Origin: Luteibacter yeojuensis
GTDB lineage: Bacteria; Pseudomonadota; Gammaproteobacteria; Xanthomonadales; Rhodanobacteraceae
Direction: 5' to 3'
Length of the DNA: 64,000 nt
NCBI RefSeq assembly: GCF_011742875.1
Contig: NZ_JAAQTL010000001.1
Coordinates: 806,001-870,000, forward strand
Part shown: piece after piece, positions 8,385 through 16,248 of the stretch
Position numbering within the stretch: the first letter of the stretch is position 1
Layout: each line of letters begins with the position of its first letter
Program-made: the position numbers and the translations under genes
Notes under the pieces: model-generated
What the model saw: the letters and a program-made list of their open reading frames with translations, nothing else
Database searches by the model: none
What the model was told of the DNA's origin: nothing

Positions 8385-11267
8385 TCAGAGCTTGTAGTTC
8401 ACGCCGAACATCACCGTGCGGCCGTACTTGTCGTACTCCAGCGGCCGCGCCACCTTGACGCCGTTCGGCAAAGCCGCGATCTGCTGCGTCTTCATGGGCG
8501 AGTTCGTCAGGTTGTTCACCTGCAGCAGGATGGACAGGCCGTTCCACGTCCCGTGCTCGAAGGCGTACCCCAGCTGGAAGTCGGTCTGCTTGTCGGCAAG
8601 CACCTGCGTGTAACCGAGCTGGTCGAACAGGGCCACGGCCTCGCCGGTGAACGACGAGCGGTAACGTTCCGCGATACGCACCGACCAGCCGTATTTCTCG
8701 TAGTACAGCGCCAGGTTGGCCACCTTGCGCGACAGGCCGGGGAGGGTCGACGGGCTCCCGGGAATGCTGGACACCGCGCTCACGGGCAAGGAGCTGTTGG
8801 TGAGCGAGAAGTTCGCCTGCATGCCGAAGCCGTCGAGGGCGCGGGTGAGCAGGCCCAGTTCGAGCGCGCCCGAGAGCTCCAGCCCCTGCATCTTGCCGCC
8901 CGTGCCGTTTTCGGGCCGCGTGAACGAACCGATGTTGCTCGTCGGCGTGAGCGTCGGATTGTCGTTGGTGTACTTCGAGAAGTCGTAATCGAGGGTGGTC
9001 TGGTTATAGATGTAGTTCAGCAGGTTCTTGTTGAACACCGCCGCCGCCATATAACTCGCCGTGCCAAAATACTTCTCCCAGGAAAGATCCGCGCCCACCG
9101 CGATATACGGCTTGAGCCTGGGATTGCCGCCGCTGCCCGACCAGAGGACCTGGCCGGCCGCCGGACCGTCTTCGACCTGTGCGACGCTGGCCGACGTGGC
9201 CACCTTCTCGTCGTCGATGCGACCGCGCGCCATCGTCTTGGCGAGACCGAAGCGCAGGTACTGCTTGTCGGCGATCTCGGCCACGAGGTTCAGGCTGGGC
9301 AGCACCTTGGTGTATTTCGTGCCGTCCGAGATACGACCGACGAACGCATCGCCGTTGGTCTGGAAGGCCTCGGACGACTGGTCGCTGCGCACGGCCTGCA
9401 CGCCCACGTTGCCGCGCAACGGCACGTCGCCCAGCGTCGTGTCGATGTTGAACTTCAGGTAGGCGACCGGCACCTTCTCCCGCACCGTGTAATTGCGGCT
9501 CCAGTCGGCCTGTCCATTCCGCTGCGTGAGATAGAACTGTCCGCCAAGCGCGCGCAGCACGTCGTAATTGAGGATCGCGGGGATACCGCCGTAACCGAGG
9601 TCGGTCGTGCCGCGCAGGTAGGACGGATCGATCGGCGCCGCGAAGCCGGGATCGTAGGTATCCGATTCGGAACCGTTGCCGTTGAGCCACGCGAAGAACA
9701 CGTCGGCTTCCTTGGTCTTGCGGCGATCCGAGTAGTTGAAGCCGAGGGTGGCGTTGGAGAATATCCAGCCGACCGGATGGCTAACCTCGAAGCGGAAGGC
9801 CTTGATCGTGTCCTTCTGCTTGTCGAACTCCTCGCGGCCGTTATAGCCGTAGTTGTTCGGATCGGTGAAGAAGATCGCCGACGGGTCGGCGAAGTCCACG
9901 CCCGGCCTGAAATCGGGAAAGCCTTCGTGCACGGGCGTGGCGAAGTCGGTGGACGATGTCGCCCGGCCGGGCAGGCCGGCGAACAGGTAAGCGTCGTGCA
10001 AGCGCTTCTTCGCGCTGGAATAGGACGCGTCGGCCGTGATCGCCCAGCCGTTGCCGAAGTCGTACTGGTTGTTCCAGCCCGCGGAGAACAGCCGGTCCTT
10101 TTCCTTCGTGTAGTCGTTCTGCAGGACCGAATGCAGGCCGTCGATGTGGCCGGTGGTGACGATCGGATAGGGGAGGGCCGGCACGACACCCACGTTCGAA
10201 TACGACACGTTGTCGTATGAACTGCTCGACCATTGCGCGCCGTTGAGGTACGTCTTCTGGTCGAAGGTGGAGTAATAGAGGTCCAGGGTGGAGTGGTAGT
10301 GGTCGTCGGGCGCCCATTCGAGCACGGTCATGAGGCCGTTGCGGAGCTGGTTTTCGGACTTGGCGCGCAGTTGCATGCCCTGCTGCGACAGCACGTTGTC
10401 CGGCATGCCCGGCGTATGCGGCGCACGCCAGTTCGTCTCGGCGCCCTGCGAGCCGTTGTCGAGGTTCCACCACCAGGCCTGGTACTGCTGTTCCTGCACC
10501 GGCGAATCGAGCTGCGCGACACCAACGGCGAGACCCAGCGTATGGTCGAGGAACTGGTCGATATACGAGAAGCTGGCGCGGTGCCCCGCGTCGCCCACGC
10601 CCGTGCCGTGGTTGAGGCTGCCGTTCGAGTTCGTCTCACCGCGCAGGTTGGCGGCGATGGCGCGCTTGGGAAGGTCCAGCGGCCGGATGGTATGCAGGTC
10701 CACCGTGCCGGAAAGGCCCTGGCCGATGAGGCTGGCATCCGGCGTCTTGTAGACGGCGGCGCCGCTGATGAGTTCGGAGGGATACTGGTCGAAATCGACG
10801 CCACGGTTCTCGCCGATGGTCGCCTGCTCGCGCCCGTTCAGGGTCGTGCCGGCGAAATCCGGCGACAGGCCACGGATGGATATCTGGTTCGCCCGGCCGT
10901 CCACGCGCTGCGTCGCGAGGCCGGACAGGCGCGCAAGGCTTTCCGCGATGCTGCTATCCGGCAGCTTGCCGATGTCTTCGGCGGAGATCGCCTCGATGAT
11001 GTTGTCCGAGTTCTGCTTGGCCTTGATCGCGTTCTGGATACTGCCCTGGATGCCGGTGACGATCACGGCATCGAGGTTGCTCACGGCATCCGGATTCGCG
11101 GGGCGCTTGGACTTCGTGGTGGCGGTATCCGCCGGCTTCGCGGGAGGCGGTGTCGCCAGATCCTGCGGTGTCCGGTCCTGGGCGGAAGCACCGGTAGCGA
11201 AAGAAAGCGCGGCAGCGCACGCGATGGCAAGCGGCCGCAAGCCCACCGGCAGATGGCGACGAATCAT
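8385..11267 (-). CDS. TonB-dependent receptor, plug-first Caulobacter/Xanthomonas type
   Basis: A 960-aa outer-membrane transporter that takes up a large substrate using TonB energy. There is a signal peptide (about 1-29, ending GASAQ), a short Pro/Lys-rich linker, then the plug: DAVIVTGIQGSIQNAI acts as TonB-box/plug start, followed by EDIGKLPDSSIAESLARLSG and ISIRGLSPDFAGTTLNGREQ. The remainder is a beta-barrel ending in VMFGVNYKL. No N-terminal signalling (STN) domain is present, so it does not control its own sigma factor. In this family substrates are often glycans or peptides, but no transporter, hydrolase or regulator is adjacent to identify one. Expression may be set by the structured leader at 11278-11355. 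Confidence 0.93.
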   Translation of the reverse strand: MIRRHLPVGLRPLAIACAAALSFATGASAQDRTPQDLATPPPAKPADTATTKSKRPANPDAVSNLDAVIVTGIQGSIQNAIKAKQNSDNIIEAISAEDIGKLPDSSIAESLARLSGLATQRVDGRANQISIRGLSPDFAGTTLNGREQATIGENRGVDFDQYPSELISGAAVYKTPDASLIGQGLSGTVDLHTIRPLDLPKRAIAANLRGETNSNGSLNHGTGVGDAGHRASFSYIDQFLDHTLGLAVGVAQLDSPVQEQQYQAWWWNLDNGSQGAETNWRAPHTPGMPDNVLSQQGMQLRAKSENQLRNGLMTVLEWAPDDHYHSTLDLYYSTFDQKTYLNGAQWSSSSYDNVSYSNVGVVPALPYPIVTTGHIDGLHSVLQNDYTKEKDRLFSAGWNNQYDFGNGWAITADASYSSAKKRLHDAYLFAGLPGRATSSTDFATPVHEGFPDFRPGVDFADPSAIFFTDPNNYGYNGREEFDKQKDTIKAFRFEVSHPVGWIFSNATLGFNYSDRRKTKEADVFFAWLNGNGSESDTYDPGFAAPIDPSYLRGTTDLGYGGIPAILNYDVLRALGGQFYLTQRNGQADWSRNYTVREKVPVAYLKFNIDTTLGDVPLRGNVGVQAVRSDQSSEAFQTNGDAFVGRISDGTKYTKVLPSLNLVAEIADKQYLRFGLAKTMARGRIDDEKVATSASVAQVEDGPAAGQVLWSGSGGNPRLKPYIAVGADLSWEKYFGTASYMAAAVFNKNLLNYIYNQTTLDYDFSKYTNDNPTLTPTSNIGSFTRPENGTGGKMQGLELSGALELGLLTRALDGFGMQANFSLTNSSLPVSAVSSIPGSPSTLPGLSRKVANLALYYEKYGWSVRIAERYRSSFTGEAVALFDQLGYTQVLADKQTDFQLGYAFEHGTWNGLSILLQVNNLTNSPMKTQQIAALPNGVKVARPLEYDKYGRTVMFGVNYKL

Positions 11268-11277
11268 TCAGTATTGT

Positions 11278-11317
11278 CCCCGCAAGTTTTTGCGGCGCCC
11301 CTCAGCGCCTTGCGGGG
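11278..11317 (-). promoter_or_regulatory. Structured leader that can hide the receptor's ribosome-binding site
   Basis: The only Shine-Dalgarno-like stretch before the receptor ATG is GGGGA, inside TTGCGGGG (minus strand, 11285-11278), 10 nt from the start. A perfect complement, CCCCGCAA (minus strand, 11317-11310), lies 24 nt further upstream. A competing local hairpin, CCGCAA/TTGCGG (11280-11295), and a GCGCCCC/GGGGCGC stem (11295-11320) cannot form together with the long one. This looks like a translational switch; the pairing is seen, regulation is inferred. Confidence 0.4.
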
Positions 11318-11355
11318 CGCAGGATGAGGGAGCGGCACACAACTGTCATCCTGCG
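11318..11355. other. 10-bp inverted repeat upstream of the receptor
   Basis: CGCAGGATGA (11318-11327) and TCATCCTGCG (11346-11355) are perfectly complementary arms 18 nt apart. They lie 50-90 bp before the receptor start and could be an operator or a leader hairpin. Confidence 0.5.
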
Positions 11356-11412
11356 TCGCAGCAGAATGCGGGGTTGCGGTTCAGGCCCGCGTTGACATCG
11401 CCTTCACCGAAG

Positions 11413-11500
11413 GTTGCAGGAGCCGCTGCAGCGGCGAGAAGGCCACGGGGCAATGAAGCGGCGAGGCAAGCCTCCTCGCCGCTATAGCGGCTCCTACAGA
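11413..11500. repeat. REP-like pair of head-to-head palindromes
   Basis: The left copy reads GCAGGAGCCGCTGCAGCGGC followed by GAG, and the right copy is its inverted partner ending GCTATAGCGGCTCCTACAG. Together they form an 88-bp inverted pair between the receptor and the alpha/beta hydrolase gene. A second pair with the same core is at 32327-32402. This is the arrangement of REP/BIME elements mobilised by RAYT transposases. Confidence 0.75.
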
Positions 11501-11515
11501 GCTGCGTTCAAGGCA

Positions 11516-12502
11516 TCACGCCTTGATGAAGGCCAGCAGATCCTTGTTGAGCTCGTCGGCGTGCGTCGTCAGCATGCCGTGCGGGTAACCCTTGTAGACT
11601 TTCAGCTCACCCTTCTTCAGCAGCTTCACCGACAGCGGTGCCGAATCCGCGAACGGAACGATCTGGTCGTCGTCGCCATGCATCACCAGCGTGGGCACGT
11701 CGATCTGCTTCAGGTCTTCGGTGAAGTCGGTTTCGGAGAAGGCCTTGATGCAGTCGTAGTGCGCCTTGATGCCGCCGATCATGCCCTGGCGCCACCAGTT
11801 GCCCACGGTGCCTTCGTTTGCCGGGTTGCCCGGACGGTTGTAGCCGTAGAACGGGATCGGCACCTCGCGGTAGAACTGTGCGCGGTTGGCGGCCAGCTGC
11901 TTCCGGAAGCCGTCGAACACGGAGATGTCGAGGCCGCCCGGATTCGCGGCACTCTTCACCATGATCGGCGGCACGGCGCTCACCAGGACGGCCTTGGCGA
12001 CGCGGCCCTTGCCATGCTTCGCCACGTAACGGGCCACTTCGCCGCCGCCGGTGGAGTGGCCGATGTGGATGGCGTTCTTCAGATCGAGGTGCTCGACCAG
12101 CGCCGCGACGTCCGCGGCGTACGTGTCCATCTCGTTGCCGGTGTCGGTCTGAGTGGAACGGCCATGCCCGCGGCGGTCGTGGGCGATGACGCGGAAGCCC
12201 TCGGCGAGGAAGAACATCATCTGCGCATCCCAGTCGTCCGAGCTCAGCGGCCATCCGTGATGAAAGACCAGCGGCTGGCCCTTACCCCAGTCCTTGTAGA
12301 AGATCTGGGTGCCGTCTTTGGTGGTGATGAATGGCATTGCGATGTCCTTCTTTGCAGTGGTTTTAGAAACGGGGGCGGCGCCGGCCGCGGCGTTGACGGC
12401 GAGGGAACCCACGCCGGCGAGCGTGCCGGCGGCGAGCACGCCGGCGTTGACGATGAAAGCGCGGCGCGACGGGTCGAGCGTCTGTTCGGGTGAGTTGCTC
12501 AC
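11516..12502 (-). CDS. Tat-exported alpha/beta hydrolase (non-heme chloroperoxidase/arylesterase type)
   Basis: A 328-aa protein with a twin-arginine signal ([11 protein letters not shown]13-R14, followed by a hydrophobic stretch to about 43). It is fused to a typical chloroperoxidase-like alpha/beta hydrolase. The catalytic triad is readable: S150 in GHSTGG, D279 in HGDDDQIVP and H308 in YPHGM; the oxyanion region is [12 protein letters not shown]. Such enzymes are esterases with side perhydrolase activity, and most homologues are cytosolic, so the Tat leader is a notable addition. An internal methionine at residue 56 (MPFITTKDG) coincides with the usual start of the family. It is monocistronic, with a REP pair just downstream. 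Confidence 0.88.
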   Translation of the reverse strand: MSNSPEQTLDPSRRAFIVNAGVLAAGTLAGVGSLAVNAAAGAAPVSKTTAKKDIAMPFITTKDGTQIFYKDWGKGQPLVFHHGWPLSSDDWDAQMMFFLAEGFRVIAHDRRGHGRSTQTDTGNEMDTYAADVAALVEHLDLKNAIHIGHSTGGGEVARYVAKHGKGRVAKAVLVSAVPPIMVKSAANPGGLDISVFDGFRKQLAANRAQFYREVPIPFYGYNRPGNPANEGTVGNWWRQGMIGGIKAHYDCIKAFSETDFTEDLKQIDVPTLVMHGDDDQIVPFADSAPLSVKLLKKGELKVYKGYPHGMLTTHADELNKDLLAFIKA

Positions 12503-12587
12503 GATTTAGCCTCGAAAGGGGGTTGCCTTGTCATTCTTCGGACTCCCCAGACGGGCGGATAGGACGCTCGTGCCCCCGTTTGGATGG

Positions 12588-12971
12588 TCAGCGCCGCCGC
12601 GAGAAGCGCTCCTGGTCCACGGCCTCCTCGACGGTGTAGCAGCTCTCCGGCACGGCCTCGAGGCGCTCGCGCGGGATGACCTCGCCGTTGCCGTCGCTGA
12701 TGCCGTAGGTGCCTTCCTCGATCTTTTCCAGCGCGCGATCGACCGCTCCGATGCGAGCCTCGTTGTGGCTCAGGACCGCCTCGTCGTTGGCTAGATTGGC
12801 GAGACGGGTGCCGTCGTCGCTCGCGTCCTGCGGCTCCCCGCCGGCAGTCGTTTGCAGCAGTTGTTCGTCCTCCCCGGCGGCGTCGCCCACCTCTATGAGC
12901 TGGCGGCGCAGCTCAAGCAGACGCTGTTTCTGTTCGGCGAGGAAGGTGGCGTCGAGCTGTGTGACGGCCAT
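12588..12971 (-). CDS. TraR/DksA-family protein lacking the zinc-finger cysteines
   Basis: A 127-aa protein with the DksA plan: a coiled-coil hairpin (about 10-85, with acidic residues D49/D52/D53 near the tip) and a C-terminal globular part. The family's four zinc cysteines are missing: where DksA has YGYCESCG this reads YGISDGNG, and only C111 remains. Cysteine-poor DksA paralogues are known to bind the RNA polymerase secondary channel without zinc and may work under zinc limitation or oxidative stress; that role is inferred here. ATG 12971 has GGAG 8 nt upstream. It is a single gene. Confidence 0.82.
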   Translation of the reverse strand: MAVTQLDATFLAEQKQRLLELRRQLIEVGDAAGEDEQLLQTTAGGEPQDASDDGTRLANLANDEAVLSHNEARIGAVDRALEKIEEGTYGISDGNGEVIPRERLEAVPESCYTVEEAVDQERFSRRR

Positions 12972-13140
12972 TTTTGTAGCTCCGGTGGCAAGAAAGGGAA
13001 CACCGACGTATAGCAGGCGAAGGGGAGGCGGGCTTGTCGATTTCTCTCGCGCTCGGACAGCTGTGCCTAAAGTCCCATGGCATCGGTCGCCGGCGCCCCG
13101 CTAGGATGGCCGGACGTCATCACGCGCCTGGGGAGACCGC

Positions 13141-13599
13141 ATGAACGCTCGACTTATCGCCACCGCGGCCACGGTGTTCCTTGGCGGTCTCGCGGCCACG
13201 CCCTCCTTCGCCGTGACGAAGGACGAGGCCGCCGTGCTGGCACCGGTGCAGGCGATGTTCGACGGCATGGCGAAGTACGACCAGGAGGCCATGCGCGCCA
13301 CGGTCCAGCCGGAAGGCAGCGTGGCCCTGCTGCGCAAGGGCAAGGTGGTGCGGATGACGCTGGGTGAGTTCGTCGACCACATCAAGCCGGGCAAGGACAA
13401 GATCCAGGAGCGCATCCACGATCCAATGGTGCGCATCGACGGCGACCTCGCCATGGTCTGGACACCGTATGAGTTCCTCATCAACGGCGAAGTGAAGCAC
13501 TGCGGCACGGATCTGGTGCACCTGGTGCGCATGGACGGCCGCTGGTTCATCGCCGGCATCGCGGACAACAGCCGCGACGAATGTCCCGCCGGGCACTGA
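13141..13599 (+). CDS. Secreted NTF2-like (SnoaL/DUF4440-type) protein
   Basis: A 152-aa protein with a cleavable signal peptide (about 1-24, ending TPSFA) and one NTF2-like cone domain. Characteristic pieces are APVQAMFDGMAKYDQEAMRA at the start and MVRIDGDLAMVWTPYEFLIN followed by GTDLVHLVRMDGRWFIAGIA at the end. Members of this fold serve as small-molecule binding or dimerisation domains and often have no known substrate. The gene is isolated, with about 120 bp of non-coding sequence on its 3' side. Confidence 0.8.
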   Translation: MNARLIATAATVFLGGLAATPSFAVTKDEAAVLAPVQAMFDGMAKYDQEAMRATVQPEGSVALLRKGKVVRMTLGEFVDHIKPGKDKIQERIHDPMVRIDGDLAMVWTPYEFLINGEVKHCGTDLVHLVRMDGRWFIAGIADNSRDECPAGH

Positions 13600-13629
13600 C
13601 AGGTATCGGTGCCACAAAGCTCCGCAGCT

Positions 13630-13655
13630 TGTAGGAGAACATAGGACCTCCCACA
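13630..13655. other. Imperfect inverted repeat after the NTF2-like gene
   Basis: TGTAGGAG and CTCCCACA form an 8-bp imperfect stem (one mismatch) between the NTF2-like gene and the next gene. It resembles a decayed half of the TAGGAG-type REP element; it could also be a weak terminator. Confidence 0.3.
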
Positions 13656-13721
13656 TAGTGCGGGTTCAAGTTCTGGCTTGCCTTGCCGTCACGCTTCCAC
13701 AGGACCTGACGGACTTGAGGC

Positions 13722-15056
13722 ATGATCGGAAGCGTAACGACAGTCGCCGGCGGTCCAGCCCCGGCAGCCGCGGGCGCGCCTGCTAAGGCGGAAGCCGTCA
13801 CCTTATCCGCGCAGGCGGCTCCGCCGTCTGTGGTCGTCACGCTCAGCGGTCTCGACCAGGTGGCATCGCCGGCCACGTACGACCTGCTGCCCAGCATCGC
13901 CCCGGCGACCTCGCCGGTGGACGATGGTGTCCAGACCACGGCCCGGCTCACGATCAAGACCGCGAGTGGAAAGTCCGTGGTGCTCGGCACCCAGGGCGAG
14001 ATTCAGGGCGGGGACGCGCTGGACGAAGCGGAACGCAGCGCGGTGGAAAAACTCGCCGGCGCACTCCATGAGGCCCTCGACGGGCTGGCGGCCGTTCCGC
14101 CGACGATGGATCTGGACGGCCTCCTTGCATTCGATCCCAAGGTGCTCGCTTCCGTCGACTTCAGCGCACAGGCATCCAACGGCAACGAGCCACCCACGAC
14201 CCTCGCGTTCCATGCGGACGCAGTGTCCCGCAGTGTCCGGATGAACGGCACCGGCGGCACGATCGACATCGCCATCGACACGAGTTCGCCGGCGATCCTC
14301 GGCAGCGCCGCGCAGCGGGCCGCCGCGTTGGACCATCTCATGCGCCAGTTCGACCAGGCCGCTTCGCGCGGGCACGGCGACCGCGCGCTCGTGGCGATGT
14401 TCAAGGACGCCTTCGGTCAGCTGGCCGCGATCCGCGACACACCGCCGGGCACGGTGCCGATGCGGAGCGCTTTGTCGCCAAGCGAGCAGGCCGTGTTGAC
14501 GGGCATGCCCGACTTCCACGCGTCGCTGGTCCAGGCGGCCGGCTCGCCGAATCCGCTGCGGCCCGGCGAGAAGGATGGGTTCTCCTACGAGGTATCGCAG
14601 GAGACGCAGGTGAGGGGCACCGATCCGCTCAACCGCGGCGTTGCGCAGCACCTGCGCGCGCAGTTGAAGGCCAGCTTCCACTCCTCGCCGACGGCCGGCG
14701 CATCGCTGATGCTCACCCTGGACCCGAAGTCGCAGAACTATCTCTATACGCGCATCGACGACATGGCCGACAGCCAGGCCGATATCTCCTACCGGAAGGG
14801 CAGGCTGGTGCAGGCGTCCATTGTGACGTCGGCCAGCCAGTCTACGGAGCAGTCCCGCTACGTCATGGGCAAGCTGGTGGAACAGACCGTGGTGCCTTAT
14901 GAAGAGTCGGCCACGCACGACGTGCTTGGACTGCTCAAATCCATCGAGGACGACGGAAGCGCACCCACGCGTCGACGCCAGGCGGAGCGCGAGCAGGTGC
15001 TCGAACGGGTGCATGCCGACGTCGGGCTTGAAAGCGATCCATCGCGCCTGGCGTGA
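13722..15056 (+). CDS. Uncharacterised 444-aa protein
   Basis: I do not recognise a family. There is no signal peptide or membrane segment. The N-terminal ~70 residues are Ala/Pro/Val-rich and unstructured-looking. Residues about 95-145 and 210-260 are predicted helical (EAERSAVEKLAGALHEALDG; ALDHLMRQFDQAASRGHGDR). The C-terminal half has alternating strands (GASLMLTLDPKSQNYLYTRI) and a charged tail. The opening, with a short Gly/Pro/Ala stretch before VTLSAQA, recalls flagellar or other type-III-exported proteins that carry a 'vtLSaqA' segment, but this is only a resemblance. ATG 13722 is preceded by GAGG. The next gene, 83 bp downstream in the same direction, is a histidine-kinase-like remnant, so a shared signalling role is possible. 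Confidence 0.7.
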   Translation: MIGSVTTVAGGPAPAAAGAPAKAEAVTLSAQAAPPSVVVTLSGLDQVASPATYDLLPSIAPATSPVDDGVQTTARLTIKTASGKSVVLGTQGEIQGGDALDEAERSAVEKLAGALHEALDGLAAVPPTMDLDGLLAFDPKVLASVDFSAQASNGNEPPTTLAFHADAVSRSVRMNGTGGTIDIAIDTSSPAILGSAAQRAAALDHLMRQFDQAASRGHGDRALVAMFKDAFGQLAAIRDTPPGTVPMRSALSPSEQAVLTGMPDFHASLVQAAGSPNPLRPGEKDGFSYEVSQETQVRGTDPLNRGVAQHLRAQLKASFHSSPTAGASLMLTLDPKSQNYLYTRIDDMADSQADISYRKGRLVQASIVTSASQSTEQSRYVMGKLVEQTVVPYEESATHDVLGLLKSIEDDGSAPTRRRQAEREQVLERVHADVGLESDPSRLA

Positions 15057-15139
15057 ATGCCCGGCTGGCGGGCCGGCCTGAAACGTTTTATTTTCCCCGT
15101 TAGCTGCCCGTTGTCGGGCGAAGCCCTGGACCCGGTGCC

Positions 15140-15796
15140 ATGACCGTCGGCCACCCCGAAGACTCCGCCCCCATGGGGGACGCCCTCTTTCGCCGGGAAG
15201 CGGCGCATGCATTGAGCGCTCCGTTGGGTGGGCTGATGCTGCAGGCGGAACTGGCCGATCGCTACCTGGAGAAGGACAGGATCGCATCGGCGCGCGATGC
15301 CCTGGCCACGCTGTCACGCGGCTTCGAGACCTTCGGGACGCAGTTCCGCGCGGTGTTTGCCGCCATGGCGGATATCGCCGAGGAGGGTGGCGAGCCCGGC
15401 GACCCGCGCGAGTGTCTGGCAGAGGCACTTGCCCGGCTTCGCGAGGCGTCGGCAAAGGTTGGCTACCGCGGCGTCTCGCCTCGTGTCGCGATGTCGTCTA
15501 AGGCCTTGCGCGCATTGATGCGGCATCTGGCGATGCTGGCTTCGGCCTCTGGCGCGGCCGAAGCGGAACTCGCCGCTACCACCTCGGGACACGAATGCGT
15601 GCTGTCGTTGACCGGGCCTGGGGCGGCCACGGTGACGCATGCCCGACCGTTCGATTCGCCCGCCGCCTTGCACTTCCTCGTGGTCCGCGAAATCGCCGCA
15701 CGTCACGGCGGCCGGGTCGCCGCGGGCAACGCGCCCGGCGCCATCGCGCTGGTCGTGCTGCCCGTCGTTGACGCGGCGGTGGAACAAGCGCGCTAG
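15140..15796 (+). CDS. Degenerate histidine-kinase/phosphotransferase-like protein
   Basis: A 218-aa soluble protein laid out like the catalytic core of a sensor kinase. Residues 19-45 (FRREAAHALSAPLGGLMLQA) align with an H-box, H23 in the histidine position, but the acidic residue after it is alanine and the usual RTP is SAP. The expected N-box is RALMRHLAMLASASG with no asparagine. The G-box end (LHFLVVREIAARHGGRVAAG) keeps the helix but lacks the GxGxG loop. ATP binding is therefore unlikely. It could be an HPt-like dimer in the manner of ChpT, or a scaffold. It follows the unknown 444-aa gene and lacks an adjacent response regulator. Confidence 0.6.
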   Translation: MTVGHPEDSAPMGDALFRREAAHALSAPLGGLMLQAELADRYLEKDRIASARDALATLSRGFETFGTQFRAVFAAMADIAEEGGEPGDPRECLAEALARLREASAKVGYRGVSPRVAMSSKALRALMRHLAMLASASGAAEAELAATTSGHECVLSLTGPGAATVTHARPFDSPAALHFLVVREIAARHGGRVAAGNAPGAIALVVLPVVDAAVEQAR

Positions 15797-15934
15797 TTCC
15801 TGCCGTCCGGCGTCTCTCGTCTTCGGCACGAGCGTTAAGGCGGCGTCACCGTACCCGCGAAGCCGCTCATTCGGTGCTCACCGAGCCTGCGCCACCCTGT
15901 TGCGACGATCCGGATCGCAGCGAGGAGACGAGTC

Positions 15935-16243
15935 ATGGGACGCATTGCGGAAACCGTTTTTACCGATCCTTCCGACATCGCGCGCCTGGAGCGCTGGGTC
16001 GAGGAACTGGCCGTCAACGCCAGGGTTCGCGTGCACATCGCGGAAGGTCCGCCCGTCGAAGGCGTCGTGATGGTCACCCCCACCGTGCAGGTGTTCAAGA
16101 CCCCTTCCGATGGCGAAGGCATCAATGGCGTCGTGAACCTCGAAGACCCCAGGCGACCCGGCTGGAGCGTCAGCGTATGGCTGGGCGATATCCTCGATGT
16201 GGAGCACATGGACTCCGTGGTGATGGGTACCTCGAAGGCCTGA
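15935..16243 (+). CDS. DUF3247 family protein
   Basis: A 102-aa protein of the DUF3247 family, largely confined to Xanthomonadales. The N-terminus (MGRIAETVFTDPSDIARLE), VEGVVMVTPTVQVFKTP and the WLGDILDVEHMD end match the family pattern of a small beta-rich fold. No function is established. ATG 15935 has GAGGAG 9 nt upstream. It converges on the EAL-domain gene with 5 bp between them. Confidence 0.85.
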   Translation: MGRIAETVFTDPSDIARLERWVEELAVNARVRVHIAEGPPVEGVVMVTPTVQVFKTPSDGEGINGVVNLEDPRRPGWSVSVWLGDILDVEHMDSVVMGTSKA

Positions 16244-16248
16244 CCGGC

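Noticed and set aside
8382..10220. A 612-codon plus-strand frame under the TonB receptor
   Set aside because: Complement of receptor codons, no recognisable domain or ribosome-binding site.
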